Origin: Spartobacteria bacterium
GTDB lineage: Bacteria > Verrucomicrobiota > Verrucomicrobiia > Chthoniobacterales > UBA10450
Direction of reading: 5' to 3'
NCBI GenBank assembly: GCA_003134785.1
Contig: PLCN01000019.1
Span: 217,699-281,698, forward strand
Length of the DNA stretch: 64,000 nucleotides
Each line of letters begins with the position of its first letter. The stretch's first letter is position 1. A program made the position numbers and the translations under genes. Below are positions 36,808 to 45,461 of this stretch, in pieces. A model generated the notes under the pieces. That model ran no database searches, had not been told where the DNA came from, and saw only the letters and a list, made by a program, of their open reading frames with translations.

Positions 36808-36949
36808 TTTGTTTTTGTCGGGCAAACACTGCCGCTTCGTGACGCTCTTGATAGTCACGCAGAAAGCATGTTTTTCGCCGCGAATAGCCTCGCATTCGCT
36901 CCATTGATAGAGCTTAGCCGCTGCACAGGCGAGTCAAGATCGCCGAATC

Positions 36950-38056
36950 GTGAGCAGCGAAGCCAAACCGCTATGGGAAGCGACAGCGGTCCAAAATTTG
37001 GTTCGCTATCGGCCCGCGGGAACGTATTTCGCGCGGTTCAGAATAAATAGAAAGCGGGTGTGGAAGAGTTTGGAAACAACCGTGTTTTCAGTCGCCAAGC
37101 AGCGGCTGCCCGACACGATGCGCGATCATCGCGCGAAGCTGGCATCGGTGACGGCCGTTGCGATCGGGAAGATGACCGTCGGCGATGCCGCCCGAGTGTA
37201 TCTGGAAAAAATTCGCGCTAACGTTTCGCTGAAACCGAGATCAAGAGATTATCGCGAGATGATGATTGATTTCATCAATCGTTCGTGGCCGACGCTCTTC
37301 GGAACGGATGTGCGCAGAGTCAGTGAACGCGATTGCCAGGAATGGCTAGTCCGTTTCCAGAAGCACTACGCGCCTTCGGTAGTGAACAATGCCATTGGAA
37401 CGTTACGGGGCGTTTTTGCCGAGGCGGTGGGTAGCGGCGCACGTTTCGGAGATCCCGCGGCTAACCTGTCGCGTATGCGAGTTCGCGCGAAGCGGCTGGA
37501 GTTGCCCTCTCGGGCGGAGTTCCTACGATTCGTCGAGGAAATACGCACGGCCGGCGCGCGACAATCCAAAGACTGCGCGAACCTCGTGAAGTTCCTCGCA
37601 TACAGCGGGGTACGAATTGGAGAAGCAAAGTATGTCAGTTGGGCGGACGCTAACTTCGAGCGTCGGCAGCTGCATGTCCGAGGCGATCCGGAAACCGCGA
37701 CAAAGAACGGAGAGACGCGTTACGTGCCGATGATTCCCGAGCTAGAGCAGATGCTGAAGGAACTTCGATCGGAGCGGCCGGGCGAACCAGCGACTGCGAG
37801 TGTTATGCGCGTTTTCGAATGCCAAAACAGCATGACACATGCGGCCGCGCAAATCGGGATGAAGCGCATCACGCATCATGATTTGCGCCACCTGTTCGCC
37901 ACAATTTGCATCGAAAGCGGCGTGGATGTTCCTACCGTCTCGCGCTGGCTCGGTCATAAAGACGGCGGTGCGCTTTGCATGAAGACGTATGGACACTTGC
38001 GCCAAGACCACAGCCTCGCACAAGCACAGCGCGTCAGCTTCAGCGTTACAGCTTAG
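36950..38056 (+). CDS. Tyrosine recombinase / integrase
   Basis: A 368-aa phage-type integrase. An N-terminal arm-binding region and a core-binding SAM-like domain (about residues 65-160) precede the catalytic domain. Catalytic residues are Arg in YSGVRIGEAKYVSW, HxLR in HHDLRHLFAT, the GHKD segment of SRWLGHKDGG, and the Tyr nucleophile in MKTYGHL. It starts with GTG at 36950 (ATG at 36974 is an alternative). Its position beside tRNA-Thr indicates the left end of an integrated element. Its stop overlaps the convergent excisionase-like gene. Confidence 0.93.
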   Translation: MSSEAKPLWEATAVQNLVRYRPAGTYFARFRINRKRVWKSLETTVFSVAKQRLPDTMRDHRAKLASVTAVAIGKMTVGDAARVYLEKIRANVSLKPRSRDYREMMIDFINRSWPTLFGTDVRRVSERDCQEWLVRFQKHYAPSVVNNAIGTLRGVFAEAVGSGARFGDPAANLSRMRVRAKRLELPSRAEFLRFVEEIRTAGARQSKDCANLVKFLAYSGVRIGEAKYVSWADANFERRQLHVRGDPETATKNGETRYVPMIPELEQMLKELRSERPGEPATASVMRVFECQNSMTHAAAQIGMKRITHHDLRHLFATICIESGVDVPTVSRWLGHKDGGALCMKTYGHLRQDHSLAQAQRVSFSVTA

Positions 38057-38265
38057 TTTTTCAGGAGTCTCAGCAGTTCAGAGCGCGGGACGAGGAGCTT
38101 TCCGCGCAATGCACGACACGCGCGCAGCTTGCCGCGTTGAATGAGGCGATAAACGCTGAAGTAATCGACGCCGAGGAGAGCGGCTGATTCTTTGATCGAA
38201 TAGGCAAGTCGCTCCGTGTCGATATTGCCGGCTTCTGATTGCGGTAAATGTCCGAGCACTTCCAT
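38053..38265 (-). CDS. Excisionase-like helix-turn-helix (MerR/HTH_17-type) protein
   Basis: A 70-aa protein. Residues about 21-68 form a winged-helix excisionase fold: YSIKESAALLGVDYFSVYRL, then IQRGKLRACR and LLVPRSELLRLL. It overlaps the integrase end by four bases on the opposite strand. Proteins of this kind direct excision or repress element genes; the role is inferred from family and position. Confidence 0.8.
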   Translation of the reverse strand: MEVLGHLPQSEAGNIDTERLAYSIKESAALLGVDYFSVYRLIQRGKLRACRALRGKLLVPRSELLRLLKN

Positions 38266-38376
38266 GTTCGAATGAGAATAAGCACCGGTTAGCAGCTATT
38301 CGCTCTCGCGCCGGAGCAACGCGCTTCCGTGTTTTATCGCACTCACATCGATTCTGCGCGAAAACGGAATATGGCC

Positions 38377-38405
38377 TTGAATACATATGGCTCATGGCAC
38401 ATAAT
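38377..38405 (+). promoter_or_regulatory. Sigma-70-type promoter for the HigBA pair
   Basis: TTGAAT (38377-38382), a 17-base spacer, and CATAAT (38400-38405). The expected transcription start, about seven bases on, coincides with the toxin's GTG at 38411, implying a leaderless mRNA. The spacer contains CATATG and a repeated ATGGC, which could serve as an operator for the antitoxin. Confidence 0.6.
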
Positions 38406-38410
38406 CTGCC

Positions 38411-38797
38411 GTGAGTTGGATCGTTGCACTCGCCGACGCATTTGAACCGGAATACGAAGATCTGCCTGATGAAGTGCAGGAGGAGCTTCTGGCAATGACT
38501 CGCCTGCTGCAGCGGTTCGGGCCGCAATTGAAGCGGCCACATGCAGATACGATGAATGGTTCCCGCCACGCCAACATGAAGGAACTGCGCTTTAACGCAG
38601 CGGACGGAGTATGGCGTGGGGCCTTTGCTTTCGATCCGCAGCGCAGAGCCGTTTTGCTCGCGGCGGGAGACAAGTCAGGTCACAGCGAGAAGAGATTCTA
38701 TCGTGGGTTGATCAAAAAGGCTGATGAGCGTTACGACGCTCATCTATCCCGAATAGCAAAAAAGAGAGGAAGCGATTATGCCAAAAAACGTAAATGA
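38411..38797 (+). CDS. HigB/RelE-like toxin (phage-derived Gp49-like family)
   Basis: A 128-aa protein with LPDEVQEELLAMTRLLQRFG, then HANMKELRFN and WRGAFAFDPQRRAVLLAAGD, then KRFYRGLIKKADERYD. This is the pattern of the Gp49/HigB family of ribosome-dependent mRNA interferases. The toxin-first order and the 20-base overlap with the antitoxin gene are typical of higBA. It probably stabilises the mobile element by post-segregational killing. Confidence 0.88.
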   Translation: MSWIVALADAFEPEYEDLPDEVQEELLAMTRLLQRFGPQLKRPHADTMNGSRHANMKELRFNAADGVWRGAFAFDPQRRAVLLAAGDKSGHSEKRFYRGLIKKADERYDAHLSRIAKKRGSDYAKKRK

Positions 38798-39143
38798 AAT
38801 CATCAGGCGCTTAAGCCCCGCGCGGCGCAAAAGAGTTGAAAAGAGAGCGGCGCAATTGATTGCCGAAGAGATGACGAGACAAGAACTACGTCGGACTCTT
38901 GAGCGCACTCAGGTAGATGTCGCTAAAAAGCTTGGCATCACGCAAGACGGCGTTTCGCGTCTCGAACAACGGACCGATATCCTGCTTTCGACTTTGCGAA
39001 GCTACATCACAGCGTTAGGGGGGCGGCTTTCGCTCATCGCAGAGTTCCCTGATCACGAGCCGGTTGTCTTATCCGGGATCGCCGGTCAAGGCGCAAAGCT
39101 GGTCACTTCAAAGAGTCGCAAGCGCGCCAAGGCTTTTGCTTGA
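38778..39143 (+). CDS. HigA-like antitoxin with XRE-family HTH
   Basis: A 121-aa protein. A basic N-terminal helix (RRKRVEKRAAQLIAEE) is followed by the HTH RTLERTQVDVAKKLGITQ and DGVSRLEQRTDILLSTLRSY. The YI.ALGGRL..IAEFPD tail is typical of HigA partners of Gp49 toxins. It neutralises the toxin and likely represses the promoter at 38377-38405. Confidence 0.9.
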   Translation: MPKNVNEIIRRLSPARRKRVEKRAAQLIAEEMTRQELRRTLERTQVDVAKKLGITQDGVSRLEQRTDILLSTLRSYITALGGRLSLIAEFPDHEPVVLSGIAGQGAKLVTSKSRKRAKAFA

Positions 39144-39161
39144 AGAACCTGCGCAGCTCAA

Positions 39162-39515
39162 CTAGCTCGCTTCTTGAACGCGGATGCTCGACACAAGGGT
39201 GTTTTCAACAGCCTCTAGCCGCTTGTAGCGCTCCGGCATTACCCGCACCCACTTCACTGCGAAATCCTGCAAAGCGAGAAGCAACGCTCGAAGATTGTTT
39301 CCTTCAATTTCCACATCATGGAACGAGAACTTCAGACGCAGCGTATCTCCTCGCTCGTTGTGACTGAGCGATGCAGCGATGAGATGCTGATAAGGAAAAA
39401 GGCGCGATTCGTGAGAGGATGTTTCAATGCGGAGGCAAGCGCACGGCGCTTCACGCTGCCAGCACGTTGGCGCGTCAGAGAGCGCTCGTCTGGCCGTTTC
39501 TAGATGATGTTTCAT
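39162..39515 (-). CDS. Hypothetical protein downstream of the relaxase
   Basis: A 117-aa soluble protein of no recognised family. The central region (GDTLRLKFSFHDVEIEGNNL then RALLLALQDFAVKWVRV) predicts a beta-alpha fold. Its start lies inside the 3' end of the relaxase gene (41-base overlap), so it is probably co-translated as the last gene of the relaxase operon. Confidence 0.6.
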   Translation of the reverse strand: MKHHLETARRALSDAPTCWQREAPCACLRIETSSHESRLFPYQHLIAASLSHNERGDTLRLKFSFHDVEIEGNNLRALLLALQDFAVKWVRVMPERYKRLEAVENTLVSSIRVQEAS

Positions 39516-42279
39516 AACGTTGCTTCCGATCGGTTTTGCGGAAATTTGAGAGCCAAGCGAGCATCCCTCTTTGGCAAATCTGCCTGGCGAACTCTCGGCC
39601 GCTCCGGACGGATTGTTGGCGCATCCGACTGACTCGCGCAGAATTTACAAGTTCGAGCGCGAGCTCGCGTTCGCCGCTGAGTGTAATCGCGCGCCGGAGT
39701 TGCTGTTTGTCGGGAGTGAAAATTTGGACGCTCTTTCTCCCGCGCGAAATTGTGACGTACCACTGCTGCGCATTCGTTGCTGCTCGAACCGCTGAGTCGC
39801 TCAGGAGAACGTGATCAACCGTCTTGCCTTGGGAGCCGTAGGAGGTGACGGCATAGCCGCGACCAAATTGCCGATACTCCGCTGGCAAGATGCGACCGTC
39901 CTGAAGAGCGATTTTTCCCGAAGGATGGATTTTGCGGGCGGTAACGACCTCGCCGTTCGCGAGCAGTTCTCCACCGAGTGCTTTTCCGTTCGCCTTTAGT
40001 TGGAGCCGATCGTTTCGGCTGAGCTGTAGCGGCTGCGGCGTGCAGATCGTCAGGCACTCCGCGTGTTTCGGTCTGACCACGCGAATTCTGCCGGCCGCCT
40101 CGATGATGATTCCTGATGGATTGGCCGCTAGCATCCGACCGCGCGTCCCGCGATCGCACCCGGCGATCCGTCGGTTGAACACGAGCACGTGATCCTTCGG
40201 ATAAAAGCGTGAGTCGAGTTTTTGGGCGCCAGTCAGGTCGATTGATTCCAGAGCCGACACCACTTGCTCAGCATCTCCGATGTGAGCTGCGGATCGCAGA
40301 CCAGTGCGAATAGACTCGTTCAACGCGCGCACTTCTGCGCGCGTTTGCGAAACGACCAGTGCGGATTGGCTCTGCCTTGCGAAGTCGAGGTATACGCGAA
40401 CCAGGCTCTCGTGCATTTTGTCTGCTGCGCCTTCGACAATGGCACCGATGTTTTCGAGTGCAGAAAAGGAAGTCTCCGTGTCACCTTCTGCCGCGGCTTT
40501 GACGGCTCCTCGATAGCTCTGAATGTTTTGCCGCTCTTGCTCTGTTTTCGCTCGTTTCGGATCTTGCCGGCGAATGACATTTAATTCAGCTGGCCGCAGC
40601 CCAGAATAACGTTCGATCGCTCGCAGCGCGTCAGAGGCTTGAACGGGCCCGTGTTGGCGCGTGTCGCCGGAGAGGATGACGCGGCCGCCGCCAGCCGCCG
40701 CCAGTTCAAGAAGCGCCAACATTTGACGGCCGCCGATTTGGCCAGCTTCATCAACGATGAGGATCGCGTCGTCGGGTATCGATTTATTCTGCAGAAACTC
40801 CGCGACTGTCCTCCCGTCCGTGATCCCGTCCCTTTCCAGATCAAGTACCTGCTGGCGTTGGGGTGCCAACACCACGGTCTTTCTGCCGCCCGCGGCGAGC
40901 GTTTCCTGCACCGTGCGCAATACGTAGCTCTTGCCGGTTCCAGCACCACCGCGGAAAAGCGTCACGAAATCACGTGATGCGATGATCTGCTCGAATGCCA
41001 TTTGTTGGTCGTCGACCAAGTGGTTCGCGCTTTGCGACCGACGGGCCAAAGCGGAAAACTTCCCGGCACCTTCCATTGCCATTCGGACGATGCGCCACTC
41101 GCGTCCGAGCACATCTTTGCGCGTCAGTTTGCCGTCCGCTTCGCGAAGGTAATCGCGGGAGGCGGTTTCGAGCTTCAGCTCTGCAAGCGTCAATCCTGAG
41201 CCACGCGCGAATTCGAGTGCGTGCCGCCAAAGTTCATGCTCACGAACGACCGAGCGCCGGTCGAAGAGATGCTCTTCTGCCCAGGATGTCGCGGTATTGC
41301 TGCTGATCGAGATGGGCTGCAGGGCAGCGGTCGGCACTTGGAGGGCCGCTTCATCCTCAGGTGAGAGCTGCTTTTTCCACAACGCGGTTAGCCGCTCTGG
41401 GCCGAGATCCCGGATCTTACGCGATCGAAGCGTGTGCGCCAGGTATTCGCGAATGTCGTGCAAGTTCCCGGCCGTCTTCTGCGGCTTGCGCGCAAGAAAC
41501 TCCCGCGTCTGCTCGTCGATCTCGCGATGACGTTTTGAAAACTGGTCGCACAGTTCCGGGCTGACTCCGACTACTCGGAAGTCACCCCGCGGCGAATTTT
41601 CCATGGTGTAGCCGCAGCTTCGCAACGCGCGGGCGAGTTCGTGATAATAGACGTTCTCGACATACTTTTGCGCGACAAGCATTCGGGAGTTCTGCAAGGC
41701 CTTCCATCTCCCCTCCGTCGCGTCATGGCTCGCATTGAAAACGATGCAGTGGGTGTGCAGGTGCGGATCAAGCGCGCGAGAGGTGTCGTGTTGGAAAAGC
41801 GCGGCGATGATATTTCCAGTCGCCCGATCCGAGTTGTTCCCGGCCTGCCGAATGCGCGTTGCGGCAAACTGTTCTAATTCTTGCACTGCTATCTTCACAG
41901 CTTCGCGATGCGCTCGTAGAACGCGCCGATCCCCGCCTAGCAGCGCGACGATAGAAACAGACTTCGGTGGTGAGAATGTGAAGTCGAAGAAGACGCGGCG
42001 ATTGGCGGTGTTGCGTTCGTTCTCGGCTCCTGCGTTCTCCGTCCTCATCTCGTTTAGCCGTTGGGTGAGACGATAGCCGGTTACTGGATGAGCATTATCA
42101 CAAAGCGCTACGAACTCCTCTCGCTGCACAGTGCCGCTAAGCCCGAGCATCTCTGCGCCGATTCCTATCCATTCTCCCGATACCCGTTCTGCTTCGGTGT
42201 AGTAATCGCCGACCGCCAGATGCTCCTCGAAGTACGACTTCGCGTTCTTGAGACTCGTCTGCGTTTTCGGCGACAGCAT
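39475..42279 (-). CDS. MobF-family conjugative relaxase-helicase (TrwC/TraI-like)
   Basis: About 934 aa from the ATG at 42279 (MLSPKTQTSLKNAKSYFEEH); the open frame reaches 42369 but the first 30 codons look non-coding. The relaxase domain has the tyrosine pair in VGDYYTEAE and FDFTFSPPKSVS. The metal-binding His triad is in HDTSRALDPHLHTH. The C-terminal RecD-like helicase has GGAGTGKSYVLRTV, ILIVDEAGQIGG, LSGDTRQHGPV and VTSYGSQGKTVD. It would nick oriT, stay covalently attached to the strand, and unwind it. It is divergent from the tra-like operon. Confidence 0.93.
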   Translation of the reverse strand: MLSPKTQTSLKNAKSYFEEHLAVGDYYTEAERVSGEWIGIGAEMLGLSGTVQREEFVALCDNAHPVTGYRLTQRLNEMRTENAGAENERNTANRRVFFDFTFSPPKSVSIVALLGGDRRVLRAHREAVKIAVQELEQFAATRIRQAGNNSDRATGNIIAALFQHDTSRALDPHLHTHCIVFNASHDATEGRWKALQNSRMLVAQKYVENVYYHELARALRSCGYTMENSPRGDFRVVGVSPELCDQFSKRHREIDEQTREFLARKPQKTAGNLHDIREYLAHTLRSRKIRDLGPERLTALWKKQLSPEDEAALQVPTAALQPISISSNTATSWAEEHLFDRRSVVREHELWRHALEFARGSGLTLAELKLETASRDYLREADGKLTRKDVLGREWRIVRMAMEGAGKFSALARRSQSANHLVDDQQMAFEQIIASRDFVTLFRGGAGTGKSYVLRTVQETLAAGGRKTVVLAPQRQQVLDLERDGITDGRTVAEFLQNKSIPDDAILIVDEAGQIGGRQMLALLELAAAGGGRVILSGDTRQHGPVQASDALRAIERYSGLRPAELNVIRRQDPKRAKTEQERQNIQSYRGAVKAAAEGDTETSFSALENIGAIVEGAADKMHESLVRVYLDFARQSQSALVVSQTRAEVRALNESIRTGLRSAAHIGDAEQVVSALESIDLTGAQKLDSRFYPKDHVLVFNRRIAGCDRGTRGRMLAANPSGIIIEAAGRIRVVRPKHAECLTICTPQPLQLSRNDRLQLKANGKALGGELLANGEVVTARKIHPSGKIALQDGRILPAEYRQFGRGYAVTSYGSQGKTVDHVLLSDSAVRAATNAQQWYVTISRGRKSVQIFTPDKQQLRRAITLSGERELALELVNSARVSRMRQQSVRSGREFARQICQRGMLAWLSNFRKTDRKQRYETSSRNGQTSAL

Positions 42280-42388
42280 GCGAAAACCTTTAGCACCTAG
42301 TCGGATCGAAGTTGCTCCGATGCGAGAGCGGGAGTGTCGCTCAATGCTGCGAGCCTGAGCGCATGACAAAGCCGCTTCAACAGGTTTT

Positions 42389-42450
42389 GCCCACGGAAGG
42401 AACCGTGGGCTTAGATAGGTTTGACGCCCTACCCCTTAGCACAGCTAAGG
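42389..42450. other. Candidate origin of transfer (oriT) between relaxase and tra-like genes
   Basis: The 206-base gap 42280-42485 holds two perfect inverted repeats. They are GCCCACGG (42389-42396) / CCGTGGGC (42403-42410) and CCTTAGC (42434-42440) / GCTAAGG (42444-42450), the latter with a three-base loop. Inverted repeats beside a divergently transcribed relaxase and tra operon are the classic oriT layout. The nic site cannot be assigned by eye. Confidence 0.6.
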
Positions 42451-42485
42451 AATTTTCGGCTCGTCGCTAACCCGCTCCCGCAACC

Positions 42486-42890
42486 ATGAGCGAAGCCGCC
42501 GACATCGCAGCGCGCACGCAACGTTTCAACGAGGCTGCGCGCACATTCACGCCGCCGCCATCGACGCGTCACGCAAAATTGATGCCGCTCAAGGATGGCA
42601 TTGTCGAGCTGCGACAAAAGGGCGCGTCGCTCCGGCTCATCCGCGAATTGCTTGCCACTGTGGACGTGTCGGTCGGAACCGACACGATCGCGCGATTCCT
42701 CGCCGAAGTGAATTGCGACCACACACCGCAGCGACCACCGAGACGATCCGGCCGTCGGCGCGCGGCCGGCCCGGTTGTGGCGGACCCGTCACCGCCTGCA
42801 TCATCACCGGCACCACTCTTGCACACCGAACCGCCAGCGGAGCGTCCCCGCACACGCGGACCGCGCGTCGCCGATCCGCGCACCCTCTGA
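42486..42890 (+). CDS. Small DNA-binding transfer accessory protein (TraK-like, putative)
   Basis: A 134-aa protein. Residues about 35-75 predict an HTH (LMPLKDGIVELRQKGASLRL then IRELLATVDVSVGTDTIARF). The C-terminal half is Pro/Arg/Ala-rich and disordered. It is the first gene right of the candidate oriT and is followed by a ParA-like gene, as RP4 traK is followed by traL. An oriT-binding relaxosome role is inferred from position, not from clear homology. Confidence 0.65.
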   Translation: MSEAADIAARTQRFNEAARTFTPPPSTRHAKLMPLKDGIVELRQKGASLRLIRELLATVDVSVGTDTIARFLAEVNCDHTPQRPPRRSGRRRAAGPVVADPSPPASSPAPLLHTEPPAERPRTRGPRVADPRTL

Positions 42891-42905
42891 TCACCGCACC
42901 ATCAC

Positions 42906-43625
42906 ATGAACAAACAAATCAACCTCGTCATCAACGGCAAAGGCGGAGTCGGAAAGAGCTTCTTCGCCACAAACTTCGTGCAGTATCTGAAAGATTGCGG
43001 GATCGCTCATTGCGCGATCGACAGTGATCACGAGAACTCGACACTGAAGCGCTTCCACCCAGAGGCGGAATTCATCAACCTCGAACATCGACGTGAAATC
43101 GATCGCGTGTTCACCACTGCGGAAACTTCCGATCTTCTCGTGATCGACTGCCGCGCGGCTTCCACTGACCTGTTCATCGACTTCTTCGATGAGGTTGGTT
43201 TGGCTGAGGTACTGCGTTCGCTCGACGCGCGGCTCACCGTCATCTGTCCGGTAAATCACGAGGCTGACAGCGTTGAGCAACTGCGGACCTTGTCGGACGC
43301 GCTACGTGACGGTTGCAGCTGGGTCGTCGTGAAAAACGACGCGCACAGCGACGTATTCAAAATTTACGACGGCAGCAAAACGCGCCGGCACGTTGTCGAT
43401 GTATTGCACGCGCGCGAGATCTCGATGCCGCGCATGTACGATTGGCTCGTCACCGCTCTGAACGAGTACAACACTCCAGTCACTCCGGCACTGGCGCATC
43501 CCGCTTTCAACCTGCTCGACCGGCAGCGGCTCAAGACGTGGCAGACGCGTTTCTACCGGCAACTGTATCGCGCCGCTGACCTGCTTCTGACTGATCCGCA
43601 GGCGGCCGAGAGATTCGCCGCGTGA
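42906..43625 (+). CDS. ParA/MinD-like P-loop ATPase (TraL-like)
   Basis: A 239-aa deviant-Walker ATPase. LVINGKGGVGKSFFATNF holds the signature Lys (KGGVGKS, residues about 11-17), and SDLLVIDCRAASTD is the Walker B. The second Lys of the Walker A identifies the ParA/MinD superfamily. No ParB partner is next to it. In the RP4-like order traK-traL-traM it fits TraL, a conjugation accessory ATPase. Its TGA overlaps the next GTG. Confidence 0.85.
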   Translation: MNKQINLVINGKGGVGKSFFATNFVQYLKDCGIAHCAIDSDHENSTLKRFHPEAEFINLEHRREIDRVFTTAETSDLLVIDCRAASTDLFIDFFDEVGLAEVLRSLDARLTVICPVNHEADSVEQLRTLSDALRDGCSWVVVKNDAHSDVFKIYDGSKTRRHVVDVLHAREISMPRMYDWLVTALNEYNTPVTPALAHPAFNLLDRQRLKTWQTRFYRQLYRAADLLLTDPQAAERFAA

Positions 43626-43978
43626 ACGCCGATGACCCACTAGAACGCGCAATCGGCGAGTGGCAGCGCAAGCATCACATCGCCGATGGCGATCCGATGA
43701 TCGCCGCGCTGGGACTGGTCCGCGTGTATCTCCAACACGCGCGTCATACTGACAACAGCCAGGACTCCGCCATTCCAAGCTTCGAAGATTTTCGCGGCAC
43801 GATCGAACTGCTCGACCGACGATCAAAATCGTTCATCAACCAAGCATCTGATCTCGTCGGCGAGCTGCGCCGCTTTGGGCAGAACGTCGAACGACTGAAT
43901 CGTGTCCGTCTGGCGACGCTTCTTGTAATGATCGTATTGGCGGCAATTGCCGGCGTGCTCATCGGCCGTTCTATATGA
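43622..43978 (+). CDS. Small membrane protein, TraM-like position
   Basis: A 118-aa protein. A soluble helical N-terminus (about residues 1-90, ending in a likely coiled coil FINQASDLVGELRRFGQNVE) precedes one TM helix (LATLLVMIVLAAIAGVLIG). Its GTG overlaps the previous stop, and its TGA overlaps the ATG of the coupling protein, so translation of the three is coupled. It is probably a conjugation accessory factor linked to the coupling protein. Confidence 0.75.
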   Translation: MNADDPLERAIGEWQRKHHIADGDPMIAALGLVRVYLQHARHTDNSQDSAIPSFEDFRGTIELLDRRSKSFINQASDLVGELRRFGQNVERLNRVRLATLLVMIVLAAIAGVLIGRSI

Positions 43979-45390
43979 GTGCGACTCTCGGGTTCGCCGC
44001 TGTGGGCGTTTTTTGGCTGACGGCGATCATCAGTCTGATCTCTCATCTCTCTCGAAAGCGCGAGCATCGACCAGTTGTCCGTCTCGCTGGTTTCAAGTGG
44101 ACGCGTGCAGACTTTTGCCGCGGCTGGCTCATCACGGGCGATACAGGTTCAGGCAAAACACGATCAGGTATTACGCCTCTCTTGTTTCAGGTCTTCCGCA
44201 ACGAACCGACCTGGGGTGGGCTCTGCATCGACGACAAAGGCATATATTGGGAAACGCTTTCGGAGATGGCGCGGCACTTCGGCCGCGAAGACGATCTCAT
44301 CCTTCTGCAAGTCAGACCTGAAGACGCTGGTCTTCATTGGCAACCGAAGCACACACATAATCTCACTTCCGACCGCAGCATTCCGTACAACACTTTCGCC
44401 AAAGCGGTCGTGGATACGGCGGGGTCGCTCGGCCAGGCTGGTGACAAAGGTTTCTTTAAGAGCCAGGCGCAGATTCACATCGCCGCCGCATTAGAAACGC
44501 TCCGCGAGATCGGGGCTGATGTGACGTTGGAGAACGCTTATCACCTGCTGCTCGATCAGGGCGACCTCGACGAAGCGATGACCGACCTCGCGTCGAGTCA
44601 CCAAACGGCCCGTCGCCGTGAACTCTCCGAGCATTTCGCCAATCGTTTCCTCTCTCAGCCTCCAGAGCAAATCGGCGGCGTGAAAGAAACGATTGCGAAT
44701 TATTTGCAGGCTTTTATGACACCGGACATTGCGGAGGTCTTCTGCCCTGCCGGCAACACGTTTGATTTTGCCGACATCGATCGCGGCAAGATCATCTGCG
44801 TGGCGATGCCGCAGAAATTCCAACTTGAGCGGCGCTACGTGAACACCTTTCTGAAGATGCTTTTCTACACGCACGCGCTTCGTCGGTTCGACAAACCCGT
44901 GGAGGAGCGCCGGCGTGATAATTTGATCATCCTGTGGGCAGACGAAGCGCAGCGTTTCGTCTCGGCGAGTGAAGACGGAATGAGCGATTACAACTGCATC
45001 GACGTGATCCGCGAAGCGCAAGCGACTGTTGTCGCTGCCGCGCAGTCATCGACCTCATTCGTGCCGCCACTTGGTCGCGAGAAAGCGCGAGTCTTTACGC
45101 TGAATCTCCGCAATCGTCTCATCTTCAAAGCTGCTGATGAAGAAGGGGCCGTCGAGAGCGCCGATTTCCTCGGCAGGAAGCGCGTAATCAAGAAATCGTG
45201 GGGCTACACGGGCGGCAGTAGGTCGCGCAATTATTCCGAACAGGAGGAGCACAAGATAAAGCCGCACCTCCTGCGCAATCTGGCGAAACACACTGCTGTT
45301 GTCGTCCACTGCGAAAAAGGACACCGCAGAAAATTGCTTCCACCACTCGAGCCGAGTGGACGCGTCGCCGAATGGTTTGGAAAGAATTAG
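43975..45390 (+). CDS. Type IV secretion coupling protein (VirD4/TraD-like)
   Basis: A 471-aa ATPase. One N-terminal TM (LGFAAVGVFWLTAIISLI) is followed by Walker A in GWLITGDTGSGKTRSG (about residues 47-55) and Walker B in NLIILWADEAQRFV. The TraM-recognition region follows (DVIREAQATVVAAAQSSTSF). It delivers the relaxase-DNA complex to a secretion channel. No VirB-type channel genes are visible here, so they lie outside the window or are supplied in trans. Confidence 0.9.
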   Translation: MSATLGFAAVGVFWLTAIISLISHLSRKREHRPVVRLAGFKWTRADFCRGWLITGDTGSGKTRSGITPLLFQVFRNEPTWGGLCIDDKGIYWETLSEMARHFGREDDLILLQVRPEDAGLHWQPKHTHNLTSDRSIPYNTFAKAVVDTAGSLGQAGDKGFFKSQAQIHIAAALETLREIGADVTLENAYHLLLDQGDLDEAMTDLASSHQTARRRELSEHFANRFLSQPPEQIGGVKETIANYLQAFMTPDIAEVFCPAGNTFDFADIDRGKIICVAMPQKFQLERRYVNTFLKMLFYTHALRRFDKPVEERRRDNLIILWADEAQRFVSASEDGMSDYNCIDVIREAQATVVAAAQSSTSFVPPLGREKARVFTLNLRNRLIFKAADEEGAVESADFLGRKRVIKKSWGYTGGSRSRNYSEQEEHKIKPHLLRNLAKHTAVVVHCEKGHRRKLLPPLEPSGRVAEWFGKN

Positions 45391-45461
45391 CCTAATGCGT
45401 CCCGGACACGGCGCAGAAGATTGGGTGAATTCCCGACCTTACCGGGCCAGAATGCCCAAAC

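Noticed and set aside
42906..43625. Interpretation of the ParA-like gene as a plasmid partition system
   Set aside because: No ParB gene or centromere-like repeats adjoin it, and its place in the oriT-proximal operon fits a TraL-like transfer role better.
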